A stretch of 20,509 nt of DNA from a virus. The stretch lies in the IMG/VR virus record IMGVR_UViG_3300042987_002457, positions 1-20,509 of that record. One strand, written 5' to 3'. This document shows, piece after piece, positions 6,856-14,106 of this stretch (positions are counted from its first letter, which is position 1; each line of letters opens with the position of its first letter). The notes below the pieces were generated by a model, which was not told the origin of the DNA, did no database searches, and saw only the letters and a list, made by a program, of their open reading frames with translations. A program made the translations under genes and the position numbers.

Positions 6856-8798
6856 TGGGGCATCATCTCCTGTGGGCCAGCTGCTCCGAGCTGGGGTTGG
6901 GGAACCATCGAACCGGGCGGCTCGTTGGCTTGCGGCAGGGCTTGCGCCCCTGGCATCTGTTGCATGAGTTGAAGCTGCTGGGCGGCTTCTTCTGCTGCGA
7001 GGGTTTCGTGGGCCTGGATGTGCAGGTCAATGGCTTGACGCACGTCGGCTGACGCCAGTTCGTAGGCAGCGGTTTTGCGCTCCTTGTTGTGCTGGGCGAT
7101 GTGCTTGGCATGGTCGTCGAACGTGGCGGGCATGACTGGGGTGGCCTGCATAAGCAGTCCGTTTTCCCATTCGGCCTTTGCGATGTCGGCGTCCATTGTT
7201 GCCAGGTAGCCCTTGGGGTCGGGCAGGTCGAGCATGCGTGCCAAGGCGAGCGGATCGGCGTTGGCGAATGCCTGCGGGAACCTGTCGGCCAGGCTGGTGA
7301 GCACCGACTGGGTGGCGATCTTGGAGCGTGGTGCGGTGGCGTCCAACGGCACTTTGACCTGCGGGTTGTCGTCGATGTCGTCTGCTGACCAGGCGAACTG
7401 GATCGTGTTGCCCTGCGGGGTGGTGAGGGTTTGTGTGCGAACCATGCCGGACTGTTCGGCGTAGGCGCGGTACAACTGCAACGTCATCTTGCCGACGCGG
7501 CTCCACAACTGTGATTGGTTGCGGGCCATCGGGCCGAGCGGCGTGTCGTCCTTTTCTGCGAGCACCGACAGGGCGAGGCCCGAGTTGCGGTCGCCGGGGG
7601 CTTGACCTCGAGATACCGAGTGGGTGAAGAAGATGTCGTCCATCTCCATTTCCAGCTGGGTGGCTTCGTTGCTGATCCAACGCGGCACGTCGGGTGCCAT
7701 CTGCCAATGCGGTTCACCGATTTCGGCGTTGTATTCGAGGATGTCGGCCGGGTCGGTGGTGACGGTGTCGGAGTCTTCGATAGAGCCAACGGGCACCATG
7801 AGGCGTGCGTTAGCGGCCTTTCGCATGTGCTCGAGGATGGTAGAGCGGGCACGGTTGTAGGCGTACTGGATGTCGCGTGCTGGGGACAGAAGCGTGTGGC
7901 CGACCCAGGTGCGCGGGATGCGACGCTGCTTGCCAAGCGCAATGTTGAGATGGGTGAACGGGAACGGCCAGCCTGCGCCACCGTCGCCGTATCCATACAC
8001 CTGCTTGCCGTTGACGACATGGATCACACAGCCGGGTGTGGTTTCGGTGGGCCGTTCGTAGTAGCAGTACACCAATGTCAAACGCGGCGGCTGACCCTGG
8101 GGACGGCGGGTGAGAAGGGTGCGATGCCGCGATGAGAGCGCCGCTTCGGCGTCCGGTGCCGGAAGCCAATCAAGCTTGTACTTTTCCTTGACTTGCTCGG
8201 GCGGCATGGCGACACACTTGATCCAGTACCGCGATGCGAATTCGTCTGCGGAGCCAGGCTCGAGCGTGAATTCGGAAATACACAGCGGAGTGATAGATAC
8301 ACCGCCGGTGGGGATCGCAATGTTGGTGACCGGGTCGATTGCGGCGGTCGGGCCAAGATCAGGGTCCCAGTCGACTGAAATGGCAGCTACGCCACCGAAC
8401 AGGGTTTGGAGCAGGGATTCTTCACGAATGTCGTCCCAATGCTGTTCGTATGATTCGGACAGCAGCAACTGTTCCTGGAGACGCTGGCGACGCAGGTTGG
8501 AGTCGTCGATGCCTGACGGTTCGACTTCCCAGACGAGCGGCGAGCGGGTCATGCGGGCTACGAGGTTGGTGACACGCGGGCCGAACTTGTCGACGGTGAT
8601 GCGCGTGAACTTTTCGTAGTCGGTGTTGTAGTCCAGTTCTTGGACGATGTTGCGGGTGTAATCCCACCAAATCCACTGAAGGCCAGCGTAGTAGCTGGCG
8701 TTCATCCAATAGTCACGACGCTCCTTGAGCAGGTAGGTGTCGGCTTTGTTCCACAGTTCGATGACTTTCTGTGGTTCCGGTGGTGTCCACTCGTTCAC
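6852..8798 (-). CDS. Portal protein
   Basis: A 648-residue ring protein through which DNA enters and leaves the head. The N-terminus (KERRDYWMNASYYAGLQWIWWD), the CISEFTLEPGSADEFASRYWIK segment, FTHLNIALGKQRRIPRTWVGHTLLSPARDIQYAYNRARS and the later helical LGPMARNQSQLWSRVGKMTLQLYRAYAE match the large P22-like portal type. The last 70 residues are Gln, Pro and Met-rich (QQLQLMQQMPGAQALPQAN), perhaps a C-terminal barrel/tail. The start is GTG at 8798, overlapping the stop of the membrane protein gene (GTGA), and the stop overlaps the scaffold ATG. It is downstream of terminase as usual. Confidence 0.9.
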   Translation of the reverse strand: MNEWTPPEPQKVIELWNKADTYLLKERRDYWMNASYYAGLQWIWWDYTRNIVQELDYNTDYEKFTRITVDKFGPRVTNLVARMTRSPLVWEVEPSGIDDSNLRRQRLQEQLLLSESYEQHWDDIREESLLQTLFGGVAAISVDWDPDLGPTAAIDPVTNIAIPTGGVSITPLCISEFTLEPGSADEFASRYWIKCVAMPPEQVKEKYKLDWLPAPDAEAALSSRHRTLLTRRPQGQPPRLTLVYCYYERPTETTPGCVIHVVNGKQVYGYGDGGAGWPFPFTHLNIALGKQRRIPRTWVGHTLLSPARDIQYAYNRARSTILEHMRKAANARLMVPVGSIEDSDTVTTDPADILEYNAEIGEPHWQMAPDVPRWISNEATQLEMEMDDIFFTHSVSRGQAPGDRNSGLALSVLAEKDDTPLGPMARNQSQLWSRVGKMTLQLYRAYAEQSGMVRTQTLTTPQGNTIQFAWSADDIDDNPQVKVPLDATAPRSKIATQSVLTSLADRFPQAFANADPLALARMLDLPDPKGYLATMDADIAKAEWENGLLMQATPVMPATFDDHAKHIAQHNKERKTAAYELASADVRQAIDLHIQAHETLAAEEAAQQLQLMQQMPGAQALPQANEPPGSMVPQPQLGAAGPQEMMPQ

Positions 8799-9007
8799 GG
8801 TCCTACTGCCTCACTCGGGTTGGCCCACGCGGAGTGGGGCTTGTCGTCGTTTCTGCGTTCCTTTTTCTGCTTGTTGACCCTTTCGGCTGCAAGGACAGTT
8901 TCTGGGTTTTTCGCTATCACAAGGTTAGTCAGGCGACGGTTCTCGACGAGTAGCACTATGCACAGGGCGAACAGGGTGATGTTGGTGGCGATGGTTGCGA
9001 CGATCAC
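8795..9007 (-). CDS. Small single-pass membrane protein, unknown
   Basis: A 70-residue protein with one hydrophobic segment at residues about 4-22 (ATIATNITLFALCIVLLVE), followed by a strongly charged tail (NKQKKERRNDDKP). It starts with GTG overlapping the stop of the CxxC/AT-hook gene, and its own stop overlaps the portal GTG, so it is coupled to both. The orientation suggested by the basic tail is N-out, C-in. Position between terminase and portal is not a usual place for lysis genes, so I do not call it holin or spanin. Function unknown. Confidence 0.65.
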   Translation of the reverse strand: MIVATIATNITLFALCIVLLVENRRLTNLVIAKNPETVLAAERVNKQKKERRNDDKPHSAWANPSEAVGP

Positions 9008-9501
9008 AGGTCACCCACGAAGTCGGTGTTGATTTCTTCGACGGGGGCTGTGGGTTGTTCCCGACGAGGGCGTCCTCGACGCCGAAGGGGTGAAGCGTCG
9101 GCGCTCTCGGTAAGAGGCTGCTCGGAACCACCCTCGTCGGGAACGTGCGTCGAGCCTGCCGTCTCGCCGCGACGCGATGCTACACCAGCGATTGCGGAGG
9201 CGATGTTCTCGAGTTGTGTCTCTGCGGTTTCGGCGCGGGCGGCTAGTTCGTTGGCAACTCGGTTTGCTTGGGCAAGTTCGCCAGCTCGAACGATTTCCAG
9301 TGAACGATGTGGGGCCATTTGTCGGCCAAGTTCGATAGCGCAATCAGCACAAATGTAAAGGCGGGTGATGGCTGACGGGTTGGGGTCATCGGGGGAATTG
9401 ACGCCATCAAGGTCAATTTCGAGGTCGATGATGGGTTTGGAGACGCCGCGGCAAATCCAGCAGCATCCGGGCAGGTAGTTGTAGTTGTCGACGATTCGCA
9501 T
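9004..9501 (-). CDS. CxxC zinc-site protein with coiled coil and AT-hook tail
   Basis: A 165-residue protein with three visible parts. Two Cys pairs, CWIC (residues 14-17) and CADC (51-54), should form one zinc site. Residues about 66-105 (LEIVRAGELAQANRVANELAARAETAETQLENI) form a helix able to make a coiled coil. The tail has RRRGRPRR (140-147), an AT-hook core that binds the minor groove of AT-rich DNA. The gene lies between large terminase and portal, starts at ATG one base after the TerL stop, and overlaps the membrane gene. A DNA-binding packaging helper is a reasonable guess; the domains are seen but the function is inferred. Confidence 0.7.
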   Translation of the reverse strand: MRIVDNYNYLPGCCWICRGVSKPIIDLEIDLDGVNSPDDPNPSAITRLYICADCAIELGRQMAPHRSLEIVRAGELAQANRVANELAARAETAETQLENIASAIAGVASRRGETAGSTHVPDEGGSEQPLTESADASPLRRRGRPRREQPTAPVEEINTDFVGDL

Positions 9502-9502
9502 G

Positions 9503-11074
9503 TCACCAACGGCGCTTTCGTGCAGACTTGTCGAGACGGTCCATGAATTTCTGTACCCTTCCTTCGGCCCCTTGCATCGTCGTTTTATGACGGCGGGTTA
9601 TTTCGACGTATGGGCGGCACGATAGCAGGTATCGGAGTGCGTCGACTGCGTGGTCTTCGTCGTCGGTGTCGATGTCTTCGACCTGTGTTTTGTCGTGGCG
9701 CATAGCGGGCAGCGTGCGGAGCAGGTGCTCGCAATTTGCAAAAATTTGTAATTTGGGTATTCCGGTGTCCTCACTAGGTTGGAGGTATCGGCGTACGTTT
9801 TGCCAGCCTGAGACTCGAGCGTTTTTGGCTTTGGAGACTGGCACCCCGAGGCTGTTGTAGACGGAGGCGACCGTTGATCCGAGTCCGGCGACGTTGGAGA
9901 AGGTGGAGGGGTCGATGGCGGTCATGATGACGGATTCGGGTTTGCCGTCAGATTTGGATAGTTCTTTGACTCGGCCTGCTTGTTGGGCGGCGGTGAGTCC
10001 TTTGGTGTAGTCCTCCCTGTAGACGTAGCAGATGCCTGTTGCAGGGTCCCATGCTCCCCATAGGCAGCAGTACGGGTTGGCGGTTCCGAAGTCGATTCCG
10101 CGGTAGCGGGGCCATTCGGCGGGGATGGTGAATGGGGTGACGACATGCTGGTCGCGGCGGAATTCGGAGAAATACTGGCCGGTGAATGTGTCCCAGTCGC
10201 CTAACAGTTTTTGTTTGCGTTCGATTTCGGGAAGCATGGAGAGATGCTTCCTGTAGGTGGGGTCGATGTGGGGGTTGTCGTCGACGGTGCTGGGGACGAA
10301 AGCGACGACCAGATGGTCGTTGGGGTCGTGGGGGATGTCAATCTTGGCGAGTTCCGTGTTGTCGTCTGGTAGTTCGACGCGACGGACGATGTCGGGGTTC
10401 TCGAAGCCTTCGCGTACGTCGTAGACGACGGCGTATTGGCCGTTGTTGGTGGGTTGGACCAGCATCTTGTAGAGGAACGTGTGGCCTTTATCCCCAGGGT
10501 TGGTGGCGAACATGACGTGGGTTCGGACGCCTAGTCGGCTCATTTTGCGGCTGGTGCGAAGTCGGCCGGAGATCATCAGCATCTGGTAGGGGGTGAATTG
10601 GGTGGCTTCGTCGAAACCGATGAAGTCGTATTCGGCTGACATGAACTGGCCTACGTCTTCGTCTCGGGAGCAGTAGCCGTATTCGATGATGGAGCCGTTG
10701 TCGTACCACCAAGCTTTGACGTTGTCGATGGATCGCAGCTGGGCGGATACGTCAAGTTGGGCGTATCTGACTTGGGATCGGATGATGAGCGACCGGCGTA
10801 GCTCGGGTAGGGCGGTTCGGATGAGCAGCGCACGGTGTCCTGGGTATTTAGTGGACAATTCGTGGGCGTGGTAGGCGAGCAGTTCGGACTTGCCGCCACC
10901 TGCAGCACCGCCGTAAAGCAGCCAATCTGTTTTGCCGACGAGAATGTGGGCGCGTTCCTGCCGTATGTTGCCGGTCAGCCGCCATGCAGACAGGTCTGCC
11001 TCGAGTAGACGTAGGTATTCGTCTTGTTCGGCAGCAGATAACTGGACAAATTCGTCATCTGACAGCAAATTCAC
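9503..11074 (-). CDS. terL: Terminase large subunit
   Basis: Motor and nuclease that pump DNA into the procapsid, 523 residues. ATPase domain: Walker A GGAAGGGKS at 55-63, Walker B YDFIGFDEA ending in D155-E156, and the coupling motif MFATNPGD around 188-195. RNase H-type nuclease domain: GIDFG with D328, AIDPS with D388, and DEDHAVDALRY with D474/D478. All active-site residues of the family are present, so the enzyme should be active. It starts with GTG at 11074, overlapping the upstream gene stop (GTGA), the reverse of the more common ATG. The upstream neighbour is the probable small subunit. Confidence 0.95.
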   Translation of the reverse strand: MNLLSDDEFVQLSAAEQDEYLRLLEADLSAWRLTGNIRQERAHILVGKTDWLLYGGAAGGGKSELLAYHAHELSTKYPGHRALLIRTALPELRRSLIIRSQVRYAQLDVSAQLRSIDNVKAWWYDNGSIIEYGYCSRDEDVGQFMSAEYDFIGFDEATQFTPYQMLMISGRLRTSRKMSRLGVRTHVMFATNPGDKGHTFLYKMLVQPTNNGQYAVVYDVREGFENPDIVRRVELPDDNTELAKIDIPHDPNDHLVVAFVPSTVDDNPHIDPTYRKHLSMLPEIERKQKLLGDWDTFTGQYFSEFRRDQHVVTPFTIPAEWPRYRGIDFGTANPYCCLWGAWDPATGICYVYREDYTKGLTAAQQAGRVKELSKSDGKPESVIMTAIDPSTFSNVAGLGSTVASVYNSLGVPVSKAKNARVSGWQNVRRYLQPSEDTGIPKLQIFANCEHLLRTLPAMRHDKTQVEDIDTDDEDHAVDALRYLLSCRPYVEITRRHKTTMQGAEGRVQKFMDRLDKSARKRRW

Positions 11075-11625
11075 CCTGAACCGTCCCCAATGGCACGCAA
11101 TCCGGCTTCGACACGGCGTTTCGCCTCAATTTTGAGTTCCTCGAGGCGGGACAGGCGGTCTTCGGGGCTGCCGACACGCTGTTCTTGGATGGTTGTGGCC
11201 TGACCCATCTCTAAACGGAGCACGTCATACCAGATTTTGGCGACCTTGGTAGCTTCCTCGGCTGATTTGATTTCCCATTCGCCTGCCGCGATCCGTAATC
11301 CGAGGTCAACGATGATGGATTGGGCGAGTTTGGGGAGGATTTCGCGTGATGCGACACCTCGAGCGAGCAGTTCCTCACCCATGACCTTGAGTTGGTCGGC
11401 TCGTTTCTTCTGTTCTTCGCGTTCCAGCTGCTTTCGGACCCGCGATTCTTCGATGTCGGCGGCCCGTTTGGCGCGTTCGATCTCTTTTTTCTCCCCTTTG
11501 GTCATCACAGGGAGGTCGTCGATGGCGTCAACTACCAGTTTTGGGGGTCTGGGAGCGTGTGGTTTGCGTCCTTCGATGCCGTCAACAATGTCGTCGGCGT
11601 CTTTCCACACCTTACGGGCGGCCAT
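11071..11625 (-). CDS. Probable terminase small subunit
   Basis: A 184-residue protein, mostly helical and very charged. Residues about 42-80 (TKGEKKEIERAKRAADIEESRVRKQLEREEQKKRADQL) predict a long coiled coil, and residues 95-145 (LPKLAQSIIVDLGLRIAAGEW, KSAEEATKVAKIWYDVLRLEMGQ) predict a helical bundle that is common in small terminases. It sits directly before terL and overlaps it by 4 bases, and its ATG overlaps the HNH stop. Small subunits bind the packaging start site and form a ring. No clear helix-turn-helix was seen, so the assignment depends mostly on position and composition. Confidence 0.6.
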   Translation of the reverse strand: MAARKVWKDADDIVDGIEGRKPHAPRPPKLVVDAIDDLPVMTKGEKKEIERAKRAADIEESRVRKQLEREEQKKRADQLKVMGEELLARGVASREILPKLAQSIIVDLGLRIAAGEWEIKSAEEATKVAKIWYDVLRLEMGQATTIQEQRVGSPEDRLSRLEELKIEAKRRVEAGLRAIGDGSG

Positions 11626-12089
11626 TACGCAACATTCTGTTTCTGGGGACGGTAATAACGTGTTCCGTCGGCTTTCATCGTGCCGTTTCTAGGAAGAATC
11701 TCCCGTGCGCCTTTCACTAGATTGCAATACCTGCACGCTTTGACGACGTTGCTCAATGAATCCTCTCCCCCTAGTGCCAGGGGTTTGATGTGATCCATGT
11801 GCCATTGTTTCCCGTCGGGGTCAACATCTCCACCTGATCTGTCGCAATAAGCGCAGGTTGTTATGAAGAACAGCGTGTTTCGCGCTTTTCTGGCGACCAT
11901 AGGGTTTCTAGCAGGTTTTTCTTTAGGAACGTCAGGACGCGAGTAGTGATCTAGAAGTTTCCATAATTCCTGATTGGTGGCGGCCTGTTTGGCGACGAGG
12001 GCGTTCAAGTCCTCGATTTGGGCCAATAGACGCTGATGCAGGTCAAGTACCTCGGGGCTGTATTGAAGATGTTTCTTGCGCCGTCTCAC
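11625..12089 (-). CDS. HNH endonuclease
   Basis: A 154-residue nuclease of the HNH family with a zinc-supported fold. The C-terminal half carries CAYC (79-82), WHMDHIKPLALGG with D99-H100, SLSNVVKACRYCN with N114, and the second pair CRYC (119-122), then KGAREIL. The N-terminal 70 residues are a predicted coiled coil and linker (LHQRLLAQIEDLNALVAKQ). HNH genes beside terminase are widespread in phages, where some are needed for cutting by terminase; others are homing nucleases. This one is in register with the packaging operon (GTG start overlapping the upstream gene, stop overlapping the next ATG), which favours a packaging role. Confidence 0.9.
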   Translation of the reverse strand: MRRRKKHLQYSPEVLDLHQRLLAQIEDLNALVAKQAATNQELWKLLDHYSRPDVPKEKPARNPMVARKARNTLFFITTCAYCDRSGGDVDPDGKQWHMDHIKPLALGGEDSLSNVVKACRYCNLVKGAREILPRNGTMKADGTRYYRPQKQNVA

Positions 12090-12370
12090 AGCTCAATCTT
12101 TCCTGTGAGGATGTCGTGGAGGGTGGCCCAGATTTGCATGGAGAGTCCGGCGACCGCTGTACAGGCTGACATTTCGTTGCCGTTCAATGTTCCGGCGTCG
12201 TGAGCGCGTCGAGCCAGCTCGTCAATGTGGGCAGCGGCGATGAATGCGGCCTTACAGAACTCTGGTGTCGGATCATGGCCGTCGATTTCTAATGCGGCTC
12301 GAGCTTGTGCGACGAGCATGTCGTTGCCAAGTTTGGAGACAGACTCCATCAACTGTTCTACTTTTGTCAT
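12086..12370 (-). CDS. Unknown helical protein, first gene of the packaging operon
   Basis: A 94-residue protein (MTKVEQLMESVSKLGND...). ATG 12370 is preferred over an in-frame GTG two codons earlier because AGGGG lies 5 bases before it. The sequence predicts three or four helices (LVAQARAALEIDG, CKAAFIAAAHIDELARRAHDA, CTAVAGLSMQIWATLHDIL). No motif is recognised. As the first gene before the HNH and terminase genes, it marks the 5' end of the leftward structural transcript; a promoter must lie in the preceding non-coding region, although I see no convincing -35/-10 pair. TACCA/TGGTA (12396-12400, 12407-12411) could form a small hairpin in its leader. Confidence 0.6.
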   Translation of the reverse strand: MTKVEQLMESVSKLGNDMLVAQARAALEIDGHDPTPEFCKAAFIAAAHIDELARRAHDAGTLNGNEMSACTAVAGLSMQIWATLHDILTGKIEL

Positions 12371-12695
12371 ACACACCCCTTTTCACAGCCGACAGTACCA
12401 CGGGCATGGTATGTTCGCGGTATGTAGTTCTTCAGCGTGTCAGTTGAAGACGATCCCTCCCGCTGGGAAGCGGCATACAGGGTGGTCGCAGCCCGCAGTA
12501 AGCCTGTTCAGCCAGGAGCGAAGGGACCGTAACCTGAAAGGGTTTCATAACCTCGTCGCCCAAATCACCCCACAGTCGCATGGATAGTGCTTAGGCGTAA
12601 GTCGAGGGTGATGCTGAAATAACAAATACAACGAGTGGACATCGTCAAGGTCCGGCAGTTGGTACGGCGTAGGGCCGCCAACGGGAGGAAAGGTA

Positions 12696-12908
12696 GCTCT
12701 GACCTGTATCAGAGCACCCGAGGCGACGAGCCGAACGGCGAAGTCGCAACCCAACGAGCGCAGCGAGGCGGGAGCGTCCACCCACGCACAGCGAGGGTTG
12801 CCGTCAACCCGACTCCGTCGGGAGCGTCCCTTGACCTTGACCTTCGAAGCCCCGCAGGGAGACAACACACCACACTGCACAGTCCCACACCCACACTACG
12901 AAGGTCAA
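12696..12908 (+). ncRNA. Candidate structured RNA or hairpin cluster
   Basis: Perfect dyads follow each other: GCTCTGA/TCAGAGC (12696-12702, 12709-12715); GCGAC/GTCGC (12723-12727, 12743-12747) enclosing GCCG/CGGC; GGGTTG/CAACCC (12795-12800, 12805-12810); CCCGAC/GTCGGG (12808-12813, 12817-12822); and a wide 10-bp pair TTGACCTTCG/CGAAGGTCAA (12837-12846, 12899-12908). The third and fourth share three C bases, so they exclude one another. An 11-bp direct repeat CGGGAGCGTCC recurs exactly 50 bases apart (12769-12779, 12819-12829). The strand is uncertain because perfect stems fold on either strand; no known RNA family is recognised. Confidence 0.3.
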
Positions 12909-12935
12909 AAAATACGGGAATGAGTAGTGGGAGGT

Positions 12936-12978
12936 GGGGGCTGGGGACCCCCCTTGGGGTGTGGCGGGGGGGTAGGGG
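12936..12978 (+). other. G-quadruplex-type run of G tracts
   Basis: Five tracts of four or more G occur in 43 bases of the plus strand: 12936-12940, 12943-12946, 12956-12959, 12966-12972 and 12975-12978, with short spacers. This meets the usual sequence rule for an intramolecular G-quadruplex. The central CCCCCC run could instead pair with neighbouring G tracts to make a hairpin, so the two structures would compete. Confidence 0.45.
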
Positions 12979-13021
12979 CCGGTGTCGGGCAGGGCCAGGC
13001 TCGAGGTGGCGTACCGAACTG

Positions 13022-13043
13022 GTGTTCGACGAACACATGTACG
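13022..13043. promoter_or_regulatory. Dyad GTGTTCG-A-CGAACAC overlapping a LexA-box-like site
   Basis: Bases 13022-13036 form a perfect 7-bp dyad around one A. Overlapping it, CGAACACATGTACG (13030-13043) matches the actinobacterial SOS box CGAAC-N4-GTTCG except for one base in the right half. The central ACAT equals that of known mycobacterial boxes. A host LexA site in this control region would make a phage transcript respond to DNA damage. One mismatch in the conserved half lowers confidence. Confidence 0.35.
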
Positions 13044-13079
13044 GGTGGGGCAGGGGGGACATCGACGGATTGTTAGGCG

Positions 13080-13114
13080 CACCTAATTCGTCATGACGAA
13101 ATGCGGCCTAGGTG
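13080..13114. promoter_or_regulatory. Nested palindrome, operator- or origin-like
   Basis: TTCGTCATGACGAA (13087-13100) is a perfect 14-bp palindrome. It is enclosed by a second pair, CACCTA (13080-13085) and TAGGTG (13109-13114). Such nested symmetry is typical of sites for dimeric DNA-binding proteins. It lies about 270 bases before the first plus-strand gene. The cognate protein is unknown; winged-helix, ribbon-helix-helix and WhiB genes in the same window are candidates only. Confidence 0.45.
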
Positions 13115-13341
13115 TAGGGCCATAGTCGACGCGGATCGCCAGGCAGACAGCCACACGCGATGAGGGTCTACGGCCATCGAGTAGGGCTATCGGGGGTTTT
13201 GCCCTGGTTCGCCTATCGGCTGGCGTGCTTCCCGACAGGGTCGCTCTGTGATCGTGCGAGGTGGTGCATTCTTCTCGTCGGGTGGGGGTTGCGGCGTGTC
13301 CGATCCCTGTTCGGGGGTTATCTGTTGGCTAGAGTAGTGGT

Positions 13342-13380
13342 GTCGATCCGCTGGGGGTCGGCCTTATTGAAGGGGTGTTC
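13342..13380 (+). promoter_or_regulatory. Structured leader, copy 1 (8-bp hairpin, GCTGG loop, AAGGGG)
   Basis: Arms GTCGATCC (13342-13349) and GGGTCGGC (13355-13362) pair over 8 positions around loop GCTGG; two pairs are G-U in plus-strand RNA. The hairpin is followed by CTTATTG and the AAGGGG ribosome site, and ATG lies 18 bases after the stem. A TAGAGT box (13330-13335, TAnnnT type) would place a transcript start near 13342, but no matching -35 is seen. Copy 2 at 14110 has the same loop, spacing and ribosome site. Confidence 0.65.
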
Positions 13381-13920
13381 ATGTTTGGTTCGTCGTGGTT
13401 CCTTCGACCTGAGATGAAGTTCGTCTGTTGGTCGCCTGAAATCGAGAACGAGGATTCGGCGCACGATTCGGGTTCGGCTATTGAACGGGGTCTGGATCGT
13501 TTGGGGCTGGGTGTTTGGAATCTGTCGCATACGGGGGGTGGTTGCTACGCCTATGACTGTCTTTTGTCTGATGGTTCTTATCTGATGGTTTCTAGTGGTG
13601 ATGTGTTGAGCCGTTACGGTGACTCCGACGATTTTCACGAAGGCTCGGTGACCGTGGGGCTGTATGTCTCCGATGATCGTTGCGATGATTTCGTAATCGT
13701 CCACAATTCGATTAGCCCCGACGGTGATCGTGAATCGGCCATTGTGTCGGCTGTTGGTGAAGTGTTGGTGGCTCTTGGTCTGTCTGCTGATGGCATCGAC
13801 TGGGGCAAGGTGTCGGCGTTTGTTGCTGATGCTTTGTGCGCTTGGTGTGTCGGTGTCGGGCACAAGGTCTACAACGGCAAGGAATACCCGTGCTCTTGTT
13901 CGTTTCGTGGGGTGAAGTGA
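13381..13920 (+). CDS. Unknown acidic protein, first gene of the plus-strand island
   Basis: A 179-residue protein (MFGSSWFLRPEMKFVCWSPE...). ATG 13381 has AAGGGG 6 bases before it, which favours it over a GTG two codons earlier. The middle is rich in Asp, Ser and Gly (CLLSDGSYLMVSSGDVLSRY, GDSDDFHEG, VSDDRCDDFVIVHNSIS). It ends with a Cys-rich stretch (ALCAWCVGVGHKV, YPCSCSF). No family was recognised. It is preceded by the structured leader and its stop overlaps the ATG of the next gene (TGATG). Its role is unknown; position in an accessory island suggests a host-interaction or regulatory function. Confidence 0.6.
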   Translation: MFGSSWFLRPEMKFVCWSPEIENEDSAHDSGSAIERGLDRLGLGVWNLSHTGGGCYAYDCLLSDGSYLMVSSGDVLSRYGDSDDFHEGSVTVGLYVSDDRCDDFVIVHNSISPDGDRESAIVSAVGEVLVALGLSADGIDWGKVSAFVADALCAWCVGVGHKVYNGKEYPCSCSFRGVK

Positions 13921-14051
13921 TGGATACCGACAACGAGGCCACTGAGTGCCAGTGCCACCTTTACGAATGGGTTCATGAGTACGACGATGAGTCGCAATTA
14001 GGTGACTGGTATTGGTGCAGTAACTGCGGAGAGTGCACGCAGGTCGGTTAG
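13920..14051 (+). CDS. 43-residue Cys-rich mini-protein, possible zinc knuckle
   Basis: A small protein MDTDNEATECQCHLYEWVHE, ending YWCSNCGECTQVG. Five Cys and two His occur in 43 residues: CQC near residues 10-12, His13, and CSNCGEC at 33-39, which fits one zinc ribbon or knuckle. It is coupled to the upstream gene (TGATG) with GGGGTG in front. It is shorter than usual gene finders accept but has a plausible start, composition and overlap. Function unknown; nucleic acid or protein binding is inferred. Confidence 0.5.
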   Translation: MDTDNEATECQCHLYEWVHEYDDESQLGDWYWCSNCGECTQVG

Positions 14052-14060
14052 TCGCTAGTG

Positions 14061-14106
14061 GTGTGGCCCCTGGTGGGGGTAGTCCGTGTTCGATTCACGG
14101 GCACAC
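14061..14106 (+). other. tRNA-like element with a canonical T-arm
   Basis: CCGTG-TTCGATT-CACGG (14084-14100) is a perfect T-arm: 5-bp stem closed by G-C, loop fitting TTCRANY. It is preceded by a CCCC/GGGG hairpin (14067-14070, 14075-14078) and the whole is enclosed by GTGTG (14061-14065) and CACAC (14102-14106). A full cloverleaf cannot be built: no 7-bp acceptor stem or D-arm fits. It sits in the 97-base gap between two plus-strand genes, directly before leader copy 2. Confidence 0.45.

Larger units (their letters stand above)
12371..13341. other. Non-coding divergent control region, about 1 kb
   Basis: No frame here looks like a gene: candidate frames on both strands have poor starts and lack plausible composition. 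The region separates the leftward packaging operon from the rightward island, so promoters for both must lie here. It contains a CCGCT/AGCGG hairpin with a GGGA loop (12460-12473), a hairpin cluster (12696-12822), a G-tract run (12936-12978), a LexA-box-like site (13030-13043) and a palindrome (13087-13100). Listed separately below. It may also hold an origin of replication or a small RNA; neither is proven. Confidence 0.6.

Noticed and set aside
8795-9007. Holin or spanin for the small membrane protein
   Set aside because: Located between packaging genes, no endolysin nearby, no lipobox or second helix.
12500-12570. tRNA-Met-like anticodon arm around TTTCATAACC
   Set aside because: The stem has mismatches and no T-arm follows.
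12680-12720. RNase P or tRNA D-arm resemblance (GAGGAAAGG then GCTC/GAGC)
   Set aside because: Only a short match; the remaining conserved parts of either RNA are missing.
12545-12880. Open frame of 111 codons on the minus strand in the control region
   Set aside because: GTG start without a ribosome site, odd composition (long runs through hairpin repeats), and no overlap with neighbours. It looks like chance in a structured non-coding stretch.
13160-13417. Open frame of 85 codons on the plus strand
   Set aside because: Runs through the structured leader and into the start of the 13381 gene in another frame, without a ribosome site.
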